NCBI GenBank assembly: GCA_008360955.1
Contig: LUCM01009820.1
Location: 1-64,000 of the forward strand
Reading direction: 5' to 3'
Source of the DNA: Fasciolopsis buskii
Taxonomy: Eukaryota > Platyhelminthes > Trematoda > Plagiorchiida > Fasciolidae
DNA: 64,000 nt
The position numbers and the translations under genes were made by a program. The notes under the pieces are model-generated. The model did no database searches and had not been told where the DNA came from. It saw only the letters and a program-made list of their open reading frames with translations. The first letter of the stretch is position 1, and each line of letters starts with the position of its first letter. Of this stretch, positions 49,620-62,582 are shown piece after piece.

Positions 49620-51135
49620 TCGCCGATTCTTTTTGTAAATCCGCTTTTGGATTATCTATAATTACCTGTATGACTTCATTCATTGCTTACGTTTATCTCA
49701 TTAACATTAACATATGATAGCTTCTCTTTACTTCACCTGTTTTGTATAAAAATTATTACTGCATTGCTTTTCTCAAATGTATGTTATTCGGATGAAACGT
49801 CTAATTGCTAGAGAGGTGTGCAGAACTTTCGATGTGCCCGCTGATATTTTCTGTTGGAATTATAGGTCAAACACCATTCTCTCGCACGCCCTCTGTGAAA
49901 AGAGAGTGATTTATTTGTCTTCTGCAGTGGGGATTATTTTGTCCGTCTCTTTCTTTTTCTTCTGAAACTTCTCTCTTATATCCTGTTCTCATCCTACAAA
50001 CTTTTACCTCAAGATCACGTCGCCCGTTTTAGGACTTCTACTTCAGAGGGTCAACAATATCATCTTTTAGACCCCCTGTTTGCTTACCTCGACTCTTCAG
50101 GGTCACTTGGATGCTCCAAAGTTTATCAGACCAAGACTTTTTACAAACTAACTTTGGGTGTCTCTTTGCCCTAAACTGTAAAGGGATGGCTTAGAACTTT
50201 CGGCTATGTATTGTTATACGTTTCCAATGAGTTTAGTTGGTTGTTGTTTCTACACTTCTACTTATATTCAAACTTATTATTTGTGCGAAAGTTGACTTTT
50301 TCTTTGTCCCTTGGTATTAGTTGCTGGTCCTCTCAAACTGCAGAGCTTAGATTTAAATTTAGTCCACCCTCTGGACACAGCCGTTGGTAGTTTTTACTGA
50401 AATGATTTGAAAGTGAGGCCATATCATGGACATTTCCCTTGTTTGTTTTACGGCAGTGGTAAACCTCAATTAGTCAGAAATGCAATTTCTTGGCTGGGTC
50501 AGTTTCATACATACTTGATGATTGGGTCTATTTCTCGAATTTGACCAACTTCATTTCGGTTCAGTGGGTCGTTCAAAAGCATTTAGCTCGCAGTAGATTG
50601 GCGAGTTGACTGACACGTTCGACTATTTACTCCACAGGCTTTATTTTTTGTGATTAATGATCAATGTTCTAAGCGGTGTTCTGTTTAGGTACGCATTTTT
50701 CAGTGTTATTGGCTTGAGTTTGAAACTAACGCTGTTACTCATAAGACGTACGGAAATACGACGTATACATAAATATAATTTTGGTACATGACAAGTTTCT
50801 GTAACCCGGCTCCATCAGGCGGACGGTGGGACGGAACAGTTGTTCAATATGGGAGTACATTTCGAGTTCAAATGACGCACCCCTGAAGTCGCCGTGGGAT
50901 GGCTAGGCGTCACAACTCAGATCACTAAATGTGGTGTGGTTCATTTATTATGCTAAGGCAGTGTTTTGACGTACTGTAGTTGTCTGCACTGGTTTTGTTG
51001 AGTACGAGGTACACTCCGAAAAAATGAATATTCGAACAAAGGAGGTTATCGTGCGTTCTTATCAGGCGGCGTCCATGGTTATCGGCTGTTTACCACAAAT
51101 TATTTCTACCAGACTGAGGGAGATAAGTATTGCTC
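49620..51135. other. Downstream flank of boule; no further gene
   Basis: Presumably begins with the boule 3' UTR. T-rich at first, then unique sequence without coding signal. Confidence 0.4.
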
Positions 51136-51480
51136 TTATTTCGTGCCATGCTCACCGAGTCTATTCCATCCATTTTCCATGATGCGAATTCCTCTGCAGT
51201 GCCCCGCTTTCCGTAAACAGTCAGGTGAGATGCCTAAAACCATCGGCCAATTGTATCTTACGAATTGATGCATCCACTGCTGGTGGCTTCTCGACCATAG
51301 GCCGGCGGTGGTCGTGCGGACTGAGCTTCGGTCACCAGGAAGTCCAAATATTCGAATCACTTTGGTGATGGGTGGCGATTCTCTGTTTCCCGGCCGGTCG
51401 CCATATCTAACCCGATGCGGATCCAATTTTGCGGATCGTGGTTGCTCGTCCCCTTTGCTTTCCGTGTAATGAGCCATATC
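51136..51480 (-). repeat. Dispersed repeat, copy 2
   Basis: On the minus strand 51280-51480 aligns with 33600-33830, including GGGTTAGATATGGCGACC, CACCAAAGTGAT and ACCACCGCCGG. The open frame here (113 codons, with GDRPGNRESPPITKV) resembles short repeat-encoded peptides common in trematode genome annotation, by recollection. Confidence 0.5.
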
Positions 51481-52799
51481 GGCTATGGAACATGACCTTC
51501 CACCAAACTGATGTTTCTAGTACAAAGATCTATGCTAGGCCTAAGGCCAATCAATGCGGCAGTGGAATATCATCAACCACCACGGCTTCCAGATATCCCA
51601 ACACGATCTGGTTTCTCATGATCCGTGGTGGCTGCTCTTCTTGAACGTTTCTCTAAATGAGCCTTATGCACAGCTGTTCCCTCTTAGACTCAGCACCAAC
51701 TCATTGAGAAGTTTTCAGAACACCGGAGTAGCAGGTGAACATCCAGCTTATTTCAATTATTTATTTTCCTGCTAAAACATAACATTCATGATTAGATATC
51801 GTGGGGAGGAATGGTGGTGCCTCATGTCTACCTCCCAGCATGTGTGTGGGTATGCCTAAAACTGGTCACGGTGGAAAATATGAAATGCGTTCCATCTGCG
51901 CTGGAGAACGGAACGGGGGACACGGGGATTTGAGCATGTGAACTACTTTTCCCGAACGCCCGGAAGGGTGAGTGCGCACAGCTTCAGTCGCGTGCAGGAT
52001 GTCATGATGGTTTGTTTGCGAGCAGGATTCGACTCCTTGAGCTCTCAAACGCATTGTTAATGCCGTAAACCATTGTTCGTCTAGCATTCAGAAAATCAAA
52101 GATCGGTTGGTCCGCTGCAAAACCAATCACTCTCGGGTGCCATTCACTTTCGCCACTCGCTAACGCTGTTTGTAGTTTCTGCCCCTCAAAGTTCCCAGTG
52201 TCCGTAACCTCTGAGCCTATACTAGGTCCACTCATGAGAGTGTCAAGGTTTTCGCATTGCACCTTGCGCTAAATTCAACTTCCGTTTTCTACCCTGGCTA
52301 TCTATCACTGTTACTGCATCCTGTAATCAGTGGGCGGGAAAAAATCACACAGTCTGGACGACAGTGGTTTTAAGAATGTGCACCCCTCAATTTCCTCCCG
52401 CTATACATTATCTACGGTCTTTCTGTCCAACCCAAAAGTGTCCCCATCTTTTTTTGGTCATATATATAGTGCGGAAGTGTAGTGAAGGCAGCATGTTTCA
52501 CAACTTCTAGGGCTCGCTGCAGGTTTGGAGGTGGGAACCGGAAACCATGGTTGTGAATCTTGGATTGGTGTAAAGCTACATATGGTCCCCACGGGTCAAG
52601 CCTGGCAATCAGCCAGGAGGCAGCGAATCACCATCTGCCCCCTTAAATGGCCGCCGAATCTGTTATTCTAACTTCTTGCCTTCTTTGGGGTGACAGATGC
52701 TTAAACTATTGGGCCATCGCCGATATTAACTGCAACCTGAGTAGTGGAGTCACAGGAAAAGATGTATTCAAGGTCGGAGTCTTGCTGTGCTGCAACTAT
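51481..52799. other. No gene recognised
   Basis: Minus-strand frames at 51866-52087 and 52002-52262 have no domain. The 90-codon + strand frame at 52647-52919 overlaps the antisense of an RT scrap. Confidence 0.35.
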
Positions 52800-52990
52800 G
52801 ACCTATATTTGCATTGTTACAGGGAGGGGTGTGATAAAAAAAAGAACAGTGAGGGCAGTGTCATCGGCGAAATAGCGATGCTGATTGGTATCAATGAGCA
52901 GGATATTGTTAATGAATAAAAGTGGGCGGATGTACTTATAACTAGGGGGGGGAAGGGAACCAGCATGTATAGGAAAAGCTTGGTACAAAC
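52800..52990 (-). mobile_element. CR1/Jockey-like RT scrap with FADD box
   Basis: The minus strand reads RPLLFINNILLIDTN then RYFADDTALTVLF. This corresponds to the end of motif B (GPLLFxxYINDL) and the catalytic FADDTA box of CR1/Jockey-type RTs. It is distinct from the YADD family elsewhere. Flanking parts are too worn to extend the call with confidence. Confidence 0.6.
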
Positions 52991-54521
52991 CCCATAAACT
53001 AAGACAGGTGATTCGCCTACTGAGTAAACTTGCTGTCCATTATCTGCGAGCCGAGAAGAGCCCGAACGTGGACAGTTTCACTAAAAGGCCTTCGTCTCAA
53101 ACACCGTGAAAAGCTTTGGAGACGCCGAGCCAGAACAAACATGGTTCTCCATGTTTGTTCAGTACAATCAACTAAAAATATAGTAGCCAGGAGGCCATCG
53201 GTGAAACGATCAGATGAGAATCTTTATGTGCACTTGTTTACTGGTCCTTCGCACTAGAGAAACGGTGTCAGTTGCCTTGGATATGAGGTCTTGAAAACTT
53301 TCAAGATGGCAGGTGTCACTGAAACATGACAACAGCCACTGAGATCAGAAGGTTCACCGCATTTTGGAATATAGTATTTGAACTTGAAATCAGTATTCGA
53401 AATTCGGTCAGTCGCACTAACGAACGGATACGAATTGCCAGTATGGACTGGATTGGCTCCGACCCAATCAACACAAACGAACAAGACGAGAAAACCAGAG
53501 ATGAGAAATACTTGTGAATGTTAGTTACAACCCATGCGTTTGTACACACGATTTTAGATGGCAAAATAAATTCCATCCATTGGCCATCGATGAATGTTTG
53601 GACTTCACGATTGTGTGTCGCCACGGTTCTCATTGGCCAGCTGCCTAGGCAAGTTAACGCGAAGTTATACCGCACTGAATCCAGTGCCTTGCAAGTGTGA
53701 CTCATCACAGAATAGCCCGCTGAACAAAGTACTCATGCGACTGATTAGTTGCTTCCTGTCACGCGTGAAATGTCACGGTCGATCGCATGGGGGGCTTGTT
53801 GGCATTCTCAGATCGTAGCCAAGGTAGTCGAACTAATTTGGCAGAGCGTTTCTGCGAACATAGCAATGGATCTAGCAGCCTGATTGTTATTGATTCTGCC
53901 TTTGCCAAATGAAGCTGACAGACAGCTTTCGACGAATTCCCCGATATGTTGACCACTTCAAAGGCCTCGTCATTCACTTTTCCTGCGAGGTGAGCTACGA
54001 TCGCAGTAGTTGTGGGTTTTCTCGTTCCCGTCTTCGCCCAGGCCGGCTTGTACCCCTAGATGTTTTGCGACAGCTGCAGTGTCATTTCTATCTGCAATGC
54101 TTGTCAAACGAGAAAACTAATGCATCGAGCAGATGAGAGGTGTAAATGGTTTGAAATCCTCCACCAATCCCCAGTCAGTGTTTTGCATCGTATGTTCGTA
54201 TGGTACAGGCGAAGCCAGAGTTGAATATAATTTCGCGAGCTTTATTGTTCATAATTCAAGTAGTATTCCAGAATTCTGTTAGTCACATTACATCAAACTT
54301 GTGAGCTGACGATGCGCACCGGGATGATTCCAACTCAAAATATGCCACTGAAAACAACGGAAAATCCACGGTAACCGGGGAAATGCGTTGTGTTATCTAC
54401 AGTTTGTTCGAAAAAGAGATTTTCACTCTTAGGATGGTTGCGGTCAGAGTGTCTGCTTCAACATCACTCTTGTATGTTGCCACGGTGATGTTTTCCTGGT
54501 TGCCTTTACAAAGAGCGTGAA
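52991..54521. other. No gene recognised
   Basis: Minus-strand frame 53316-53708 (130 codons) has no domain I know; its N-terminal part faintly resembles the frame at 27745-28002. The 53.0-53.25 kb stretch may be more of the RT remnant. Confidence 0.35.
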
Positions 54522-55766
54522 ATTAACGGTAACAAACAGAACGCGCGCGTGAGTCGGCCACTCACATTCTACACAGTTTACTGCATGCAGTGTAATCCGG
54601 AACTAATCGACGGTTCGGGCGCTTCGATTACCGTTATTCCTTTTAAGATGATGAGATAGGAGCCCGGGTTCAGCATTGCTTAATGACTGGATGGATGCAG
54701 TGTAAGATTTACAGTTTCGTGCTGTGGTTTGCCTAGTAAGGTTATAAAATAGACGTTGGCTGATAACGTGACGTAGCTCACATCGTAGTATTAGGTGATT
54801 TTATAGCGAAATTAATCACATCGTTCTTATAATTTCGTTCTCTCCTGGAATTGACGATCAAGGCATCCAGATGCGATGTGTACTTTGCACCTTCAAAATG
54901 CACACTACTTCTACAGGACTGGGAGGAGATTGTGCTTGTATTTACCCTTTGTTGTGATCGGTTTGAGGTAGTCGATAGCTTCAAATACCTCGGGAGCCTG
55001 ATCACACCTGGCGGAGGTGTTGGGAAGGAGGCTATATCACGAATTGCCAAAGGCAAGGAAGCTTTCATGAATCTACAACACTTGTAGCTTTCTCTCAAGG
55101 GAAGGGTGTAAAATGCTACGGCTCGTATTGTTCGTCTTTACGATTGCCAGACTTGGCCTATCCGCGTTGAGGATGACCGGCGGATTTCTGTACTCAACTA
55201 CCGATATCTCCAATTCACTGCTCGAGTCTGGTCGGAGCGTCGGGTGAGCAATGATGAGGTGCATCATCGCGTGTTGGGTACAGGCAGTCGTCCTCTGACT
55301 AAGTTGATCGCTGTGCATCGCGTTCGGTGGCTTGGATACGTATTCCGTATGCCTGTCCATCGTTTACTTTTTCGTGTTCTTTTTGCACGTGTTAGCTAAG
55401 ACTGAAAGAATCGACGCGGCGATTAGATTATGAATTGGCATAGGGGTATGAGGAGTTTAGTGTAAGTTTTGGCCTCCGTTGGTGTTTCCCGTCTTCGTGG
55501 TTTGGGACCAAGTGATGGGGGTTTTCGTTGATTGGAAGCTCTGAGAAATGGCTCAGTACCGAAGTCTTTGGACCATGTTTATGTGGCCTGTCTGTAGGAC
55601 TTGTGCCGCACAAGAATAATTCGAAAGTACCGAAAATTCAAAAGCGTGCGCTGATAACATGAAATGAACTATTGGTTTGTTGTGGTTTACTATTATTATT
55701 TCCTCTATTTATCCACTTGTAGAATTTCAGTTTTTGGTTGCTTCTTTGGGCCTATGATTGTTTTTC

Positions 55767-55770
<4 letters not shown>
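54522..55770 (+). mobile_element. Chimeric LINE-derived element, copy 2
   Basis: Same structure as 46441-47400: a 325-base non-LINE head (54522-54846), a LINE thumb to C-terminal section, and a 3' tail. Unlike copy 1 it retains the tail segment 55448-55690, which matches in inverse orientation the 3' end of the minus-strand LINE at 11636-11830. The element ends close to a (TA)n run. It carries no complete RT and would need another LINE's enzyme to move. Confidence 0.85.

Positions 55771-55804
<34 letters not shown>
55771..55804. repeat. (TA)n microsatellite
   Basis: About 34 bases of TA repeats directly after the LINE tail; it may be the element's simple 3' end. Confidence 0.9.
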
Positions 55805-55806
<2 letters not shown>

Positions 55807-56671
55807 AAGTTTGGTCATGCAGTCACTGCTTAGAATTTTCTTATATTTATATACGTATAGGTTTTTACATTTTTATAAACAGATGTTTTAGTTGCTCACC
55901 ATTCAGGTGATTCCCTCAGCAAAATAACATGGTGGGCTGCTGTAGTGTCCTGAAACATGATTTTGATGTCGGTTTGCTACATTAACGTAGTGTATTATTC
56001 TGTTTGCCAACTCAACTGTGGAAGCTTTGTCCATGCGTAATCATCGAAACAGAGCTCTTCGAACACGAAAAGCCTTTGGCTGTTCTGTGATCACTCGTCA
56101 TTTTGCACTCTCTTTGTTGGTCTTCTTACTCTTCAGGCTTTTAGCGGTATCTTTCGCTTCTGATAAGGGGGATTACTGGTTGTGAATTCTTAGAAGCCGT
56201 GATAAGCCTGCGAAGAAATCAAGTAATGCACTTCCGATACAACTTCGCTGTTGCCTGTAAAGAAAAGCAATTATTGAGAACCTGGGTTACGCTCGACCGA
56301 GAAGTCGCAACGGGCTCCAAATATTGTTATCTCGCAGAAATCTCACCAAACAAGATTCATCTTTTTCGTATGTAAACAGATGTATTTCACATAAACCATC
56401 GTATCTCCCAGCTTTCATTGACTTTTCTTTGTTTTCACTTGCACAGTTTGCTTTAAAATCATTCTGGTGCATATTGAAAGCCCTCATCTGGTGGGCGAGT
56501 CTGAGAGGTCGTCATCAATACTAAAATCCTCTGGAATAGCGAGCCATTCACAGGGGAACTATGCAATATATTGGGTACGGAATGATTATTAACCTTTGGG
56601 TCATTAAAGCCGTAGATTTTAAGGAGGTCAATCTCGTTTTGACTTTGTTACAATAATTTTGTTTCAATCTA
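55805..56671. other. No gene recognised
   Basis: Complementary open frames at 56287-56487 and 56324-56524 overlap on opposite strands; neither has a motif. Confidence 0.35.
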
Positions 56672-56792
56672 TACTTTCCTCCCACCGTCGGTCAAATTTC
56701 CCGCTTGGCAACTCTCTGTTGGCCGCGGCCCCCTTCCTGGAAAATGATGTACATTGCTATTTCATTAATAAAAGAAGTAAAAAGATAAAAAA
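56672..56792 (+). repeat. SINE-like repeat, copy 2 (body and tail)
   Basis: Starts at TCCCACCG and follows copy 1 (4421-4530) through TTGGCA, CTCTCTGTTGGCCG, CCCTTCCTG, ACATTG and TTCATTAAT to an A-rich GATAAAA tail. The tRNA-like head is missing, as expected of a 5'-truncated copy. Confidence 0.6.
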
Positions 56793-59700
56793 TGCAAAGA
56801 TTTCCAACCTTCAATCACCGATTGCCGCTCATCGACCTTCCACTACCTCAAGGTAGCTCGGTCGCCACCAAGTTAAGTGAGGACAGTAGAGCCATGCTAA
56901 CGAAAACTCATCGTATTTATGAAGCCAACTGATGTATGTTCACTCTTTGGGAATTGTCATTCGATTCGTTGGTTTCCTATATCTCGGCGTGATTAATCCT
57001 ACCTTGTTTGTTCTACTGGATCGGACATGAATGAAATTGTGTTTGTTATGAGATTTCGGGATTTTCACGTCAACTGGTTGACCTCGCTCGCTGCATGTTA
57101 TTTATTTTTGCCTTTTTACGTTCTACCGTCCTGTCATGACTTACTATCAGGTGGCTTCTGATGGTGAATAAGCTGGTTTCTTTATCTGGCTGTACTGTCG
57201 GTAGGATTTCTTGTTTTGCACGGTCAGGCCGCATTCGTATATGGTTACTGGTTTGCATCTTGGCCATTCTGGCCACTCATCGCCCCACCAGATAGTCAGA
57301 AAAGTGATTCAGTTTGTCACTGGCTGACAAAGATTGATTAGTGTGCCCGCACAACTAAAAGGACTATGCTTTCAGCTTGTCCACGACGTATACTGGCGTG
57401 GGGCCCACGTAAGATTCACGGGCTGTTAATTATCTTAATGCATCAACCTGGCTCACTCGGCTGTTGTCCTGATGTCACCACTGTTAATGTTGGGTTCAGC
57501 GCACATGCACATTCAAAATGTTTTTACTATTTGTTCACCATGGGTAGGTATACGCCAGTGAATTTTGCCACTAGTCAGTTGCGAATAACTCCAGCATGAA
57601 TGTGTCAATAATTTTAGCAATGAAACAACAATAGTGCTCTAAAGAAAACGGAGTTGTTGATCCGGTGGTTTATAATCAGACTGTACTCAACCAGAGCAAG
57701 TCTGACTTTTGGATTAATGACTGATTCCAAGATAGTATACTGAATGGTATAGATTATTTGATGACAGCAAATCTTAACCAAAACTGGTCAAAATGAACCT
57801 CCATGTTTGTCAACTCTAGTTTTTTGGTTACCTCTCTACTCTCACTGAATTTTCAAAGGCAGGGTTCAACACATCGGTCAATGACGTTGCTTGGAAAGTC
57901 ACTCCCGACAGGCATGTGCACATAACGGGAATGAATCATGCATCATAAGAAAATTCACGATATTCTCGGACTAAAAAGTTTTTGTTTGCGTTCCACGGAG
58001 AGTTTGCAATGAGCTCTTTGAAACAAATGAGAATCAAATTAAAAGTTTACATGTGTATTTCACGTGTATGAGGATGTGAACAATTGATAGCCATTGGCTA
58101 CAGGATTCGATTTGAGCGTGAAAATTGCGATGGTCCGAATCAGGAGGGGGAATCGAGTCTTCTCAGTTCAGTTATGGTAATGTGTTTTATGAGAAACAAT
58201 GAATATGTATTAACAGGTTCAGGTTGAAGAATGTTGTTTACAAAGTTTCCTGATTGCTAAACCTGATTTACGAATGGGACCATTTCACCACGGTGAAATC
58301 ACTGATCGTGCACTGATATATATGTTTATATTTACATTTATATCTATATTTGTATCTATATTTATATAAATTCTGAACCAAATTTGACCATGGCCGCCGC
58401 AGTAAGCCAACCATGACAAGCAGGTTGTTAGAGCACTGGTTTTCTGAAAATACGATCTCCATTTGGTCTCCGGGTTGACTCTGGACTTCAGAAGTCACTT
58501 CAGTGACCTCTTTTTTACTATTTGGTTTTTAATATATACTCAATTATCAGGTTGTTTGTGTCTTTGTGTACTGACGCGATTATGAATAACAATGGCATTT
58601 GTTGATTAAAACTTTTTAAGGATAAACTTAATTATTCCGTTTCCTTTGTCACGAAGTAGTAGCAGACGGCAAAAGCTGTAGAAGTCCGCTTAAAGATAAC
58701 GTGATTACTAATGATTTGCGGTACTCTTTTCTTCTACCGACAAGTGTTGAATTTACCAATTGAAAGAACACGGGTCCAAACAAATATGTATCCATTACGA
58801 ACGCCTAAAATTCCTGCTGTCCTCACTCCCCATTTCAATAAAATTTCAGAATTTCCATGTTGAAATGTACCACACTGAAATAAAAATCTATAGAGAATAT
58901 TTGTGATCCTCATCATTTGGAAATTGTCCGAAGGTGAACGAATCGAAGAGAACTGTAGCTTGTTGCATAGCACCCCAAATTAGATGAGAACCTAAATTAA
59001 ACGGCGACATGTTTAACATTAGCCGCCTTCAGGCCATTGGTGCTGATTGTCAGCGGTTTACTGCGCATAGTTGATTCAGTTACAAATGCAGTCGCCTCAA
59101 ATTTTTTTGATTATCAGGACTCTGGTGCAATGTGACTAGGATTTACAGGCCATTGATCACCAAATGATTAACTTCTAAGGGATGACGGCTTCTCTGAGGA
59201 AGGAGAAAAGTTCACAGCTTTCAGAAGAAAAACGACTGTTATCAATGTCTTCACCTACAGGGAAGTTATTCTTACTTAACGGTCGACTACACTGGCATAT
59301 GATCTACGAATTCCAGTACCGAAAATGGCAGGGCTAAGTGATTCGTAATCAACACTGATAGCTTAGCGGCCATGATGCCCACTCCATAATAAGTTTTTGA
59401 GTTTTAGTCCCATTTTGGGCATTGATAATGATTGCTGGAGCCGATGAAACTGCTGCGCAGTGATGACGTGAAATCAAGTTCTGATTTGGACATTGGCGCA
59501 TCACGACAAATGGTTTAGAAACCACAATAGATCTGGCAATGTTGAGAAACACAGATATACGGCTAACGACGAAAATACTGTGGGAACCAGAGTTCACCCG
59601 GAAGCTGACAGAAGCATGGGAAAAATAGCTGATTGATATTTAGGGCGAGGAGCATAAAGCAGACTCGTGTTACTTTAACTGACCTGTACCGATCAGAGAA

Positions 59701-62582
59701 GTGAATATCGGTCAGTGGGTTTTCTCAAATATTATTTCCGGAATCATTTCAACTGTAAAGAAGATCACCATCGACGATGCTCCCTTTTGTTTACTGCACC
59801 GCGATTCTGCAGTATTCCTATTGCTAAACTGAAGTAATTCTATGAACAGCCAATCAAACGTGGCCACTCAACTACCGCAGATCATTACACCCATGGTTAA
59901 TCTCAAGGTGCCAATTAAATGCACTGATCCTCAACATCGTCTGTATTAGTCATTGCGCACGTCATTGACCCGGATATGATTCTCATTGATCAGGTCTATG
60001 GGATCGATGTTTTTGAACCGATTACAGTCAATAGATGATTCGACTAACAGCAAACTCAGCACGAGTTTGATATTACGGTCCCTAGTTCTCGACAAGCTTA
60101 ATTATCACCAAAGTTGGTTGATATACAGCTGTTTGAGTATGGATTCCGATTGCTATCGTTTGCTTACCGTCATCCTGTTAACAAATTAACCGGAATATCC
60201 CATCACTAAAAAACAGTGAACAAAAGTAGAAAGTGAATCAACCGGAAATAGACAAATGAAAATTGCATAAAGCTACCTTGTTAGTCAAGAAAACTCTGGT
60301 TTTGCAGTAGGTAGATAGTTAATTCCCGCGTTCATTGTGCTCAGTTAGCGGCACTAATTTGTGAATTCTTAGCTATCTATACGATGAGACTTTCACCTGG
60401 GCCGTGACTTTAGACTTTGATGTCAACCAGTGATATTGATAGGTGTAAAAATATTTTTCATCTTTTTTATGGGACGATAAAGAATGTCCAGTTTTATTTA
60501 CAGTGAATTTACATCTTTTGTATTACTTATTTTCGTAGCATATTTGTTGAGCTGTTATTATATCTGTTTAAACGCTGAGACAGCAGTCAAACGTACCGTT
60601 CCCGAATGGCCACCGTGGTCGAATTTAATTGCATCCCATTAAGGTTTAACAGAAAGTTGTGGTTATTTAGAATAATTTGTCTGAAACAGTTGAGTCGTTA
60701 TCATTAAATAGTAAGACGAAATCCAAACTCTGAGATAAAAGATTTTCTTTTTTCATAAGCTTTCTAAGGCTTTTACCATTGGGAGTCAGTTTAATGTGCA
60801 GCATATTACTGTAAATTTTTCGTACCCTGATATCCCATTTTGACAGTCCCATTTTCGCAGCTGAACCTTCAAGAACCAGCGGTGAAATTATATGACTGAA
60901 GAAATTTATCGAATTCAAGGTAGCAAAAATTTGCATAGATGATAAACTGTGGGCCTAAAACCGCAAGCATATTATAGCCTGTAGAATTGGCTTAGTTCAT
61001 TCATGGTCTATTTAGTTGATTGCGTTTAATGTCTGGTCTTAAACAAAATGAGACAGATTACATTATATAAATAAATAAATAAATATATATATATATATAT
61101 ATATAATGAACATGGTATAAGTTGTGAGAAGGACTTTAAAAGCGGTACATAAGCACTGCTTTGTCAATTCCTCCGTTAAACTGTACACTTCTTCAGACGT
61201 TTTAGTGTGCAACAGGAATTGGGTTAGTTCAATAAACCACAGTACTTATTCTCGTTGAGCTACAGAAAAGCAAGTGTGGGTGATATCTCGCCGACAATCC
61301 GTTCACTCGTCAGTGGTTGACTGTACTTCATCTTTTCGACTAATTATTTCCCATCAGATTACCGTTGTAAAGAGTTGGAAGTATGGATGTTTCTTGTTGC
61401 AAGAGAAGAAATTAGTAATCGTAATATGTCAAGATTCAATGTATTGGCAACAGAGGGCAAAACTGACAAAATCGTTGTCTTTATTTCGTATTCTAGATAT
61501 ACAAAGCATTTCGACGTGACTAAAATACACTTACCCTAACACCGCTTGTCGTCAGTATGAGCACATTGTCTGTTTAACTAATGAGAAATCTGCAGCAAAA
61601 TGACTTGAGAGATGAACCAATTTGAATAAGATGGTAAATAAGGTTGGCCATTAAGCTAAATTTTCTACTGAAGGACATTAAGACTATTGGGTGAAAGGCA
61701 ACTCTGTGATATTTTCAGGTGATCCGGCTAAACCACACGTTTTCGGACCTAGTACATTTGTTGTTTTTGATATGTACTGATGTCATTTTAATGGTAACAA
61801 CAAAAACGGTAATTTGTCACTTTTCATCGGCGCCACAAATCAGGTGAGACCGAGATTTTTGATGGACCGGGTCGGAACCTTCATTTTCTAGGTATTATGC
61901 CAATATGCTCACTGTTTGTTTGTCTTTCACAACATTTGATAACGAGAGTTCGGATAAGAACTCAATTTCACTGAAACTCGTATTTTAGCCCAAGTAACCC
62001 CAGGGTGTGGTTCCGTCAAATCCAAGCCGCTTTCAACACATTTCACATTGCCAGTGAGAGCACCGGGTATTCATATGTTGTTCATACCCTGTCACTGGAA
62101 TTTGCGCCCGTGAGGTACTAGTTGTTTCATCCAGTACCGACAGACAGTCAGTAAGTCCACGTCGAAGTGATTATCGCTAAGCTTACTGTGAAATTCACTG
62201 GCAAAATGTTGCGCGAACCATCAAAATAATTTGAATCGGTCGATTAAAAACTGCTACAGCTAATTCTCTACATGAAGTCGCTTCTGACTAGTCGCCGGGT
62301 AGACCTTATTATCTTCTCAGATCTATTATTAGACAAACTCACCTTTTCGATGTAACAGGTTTATACATGCTGAACTTCACATTTCTCGACAAACCAGCTC
62401 AGCATGCTGGCCGTGTGCATAAGTGTTATCTTATGGGTATCCAGTGTGAACAGATGATCCAATTCAGTGTTGATCATTTCTCTTCGACACCGACTCACCA
62501 ATATTGCTACCGTACCTCCTGCAGTCCGACCAAATTGACCCAGCTCAGCGACTGAAATGACATTTCACAGGCTAGAGAAACA
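56793..62582. other. Long interval without a recognised gene
   Basis: Two simple-sequence sites occur: a degenerate TATATTTATATC stretch at 58316-58375 and TAAA/TA repeats at 61065-61106. No coding domain, LINE motif or RNA gene was recognised. The last 200 bases may be worn gag of the following element. Confidence 0.35.
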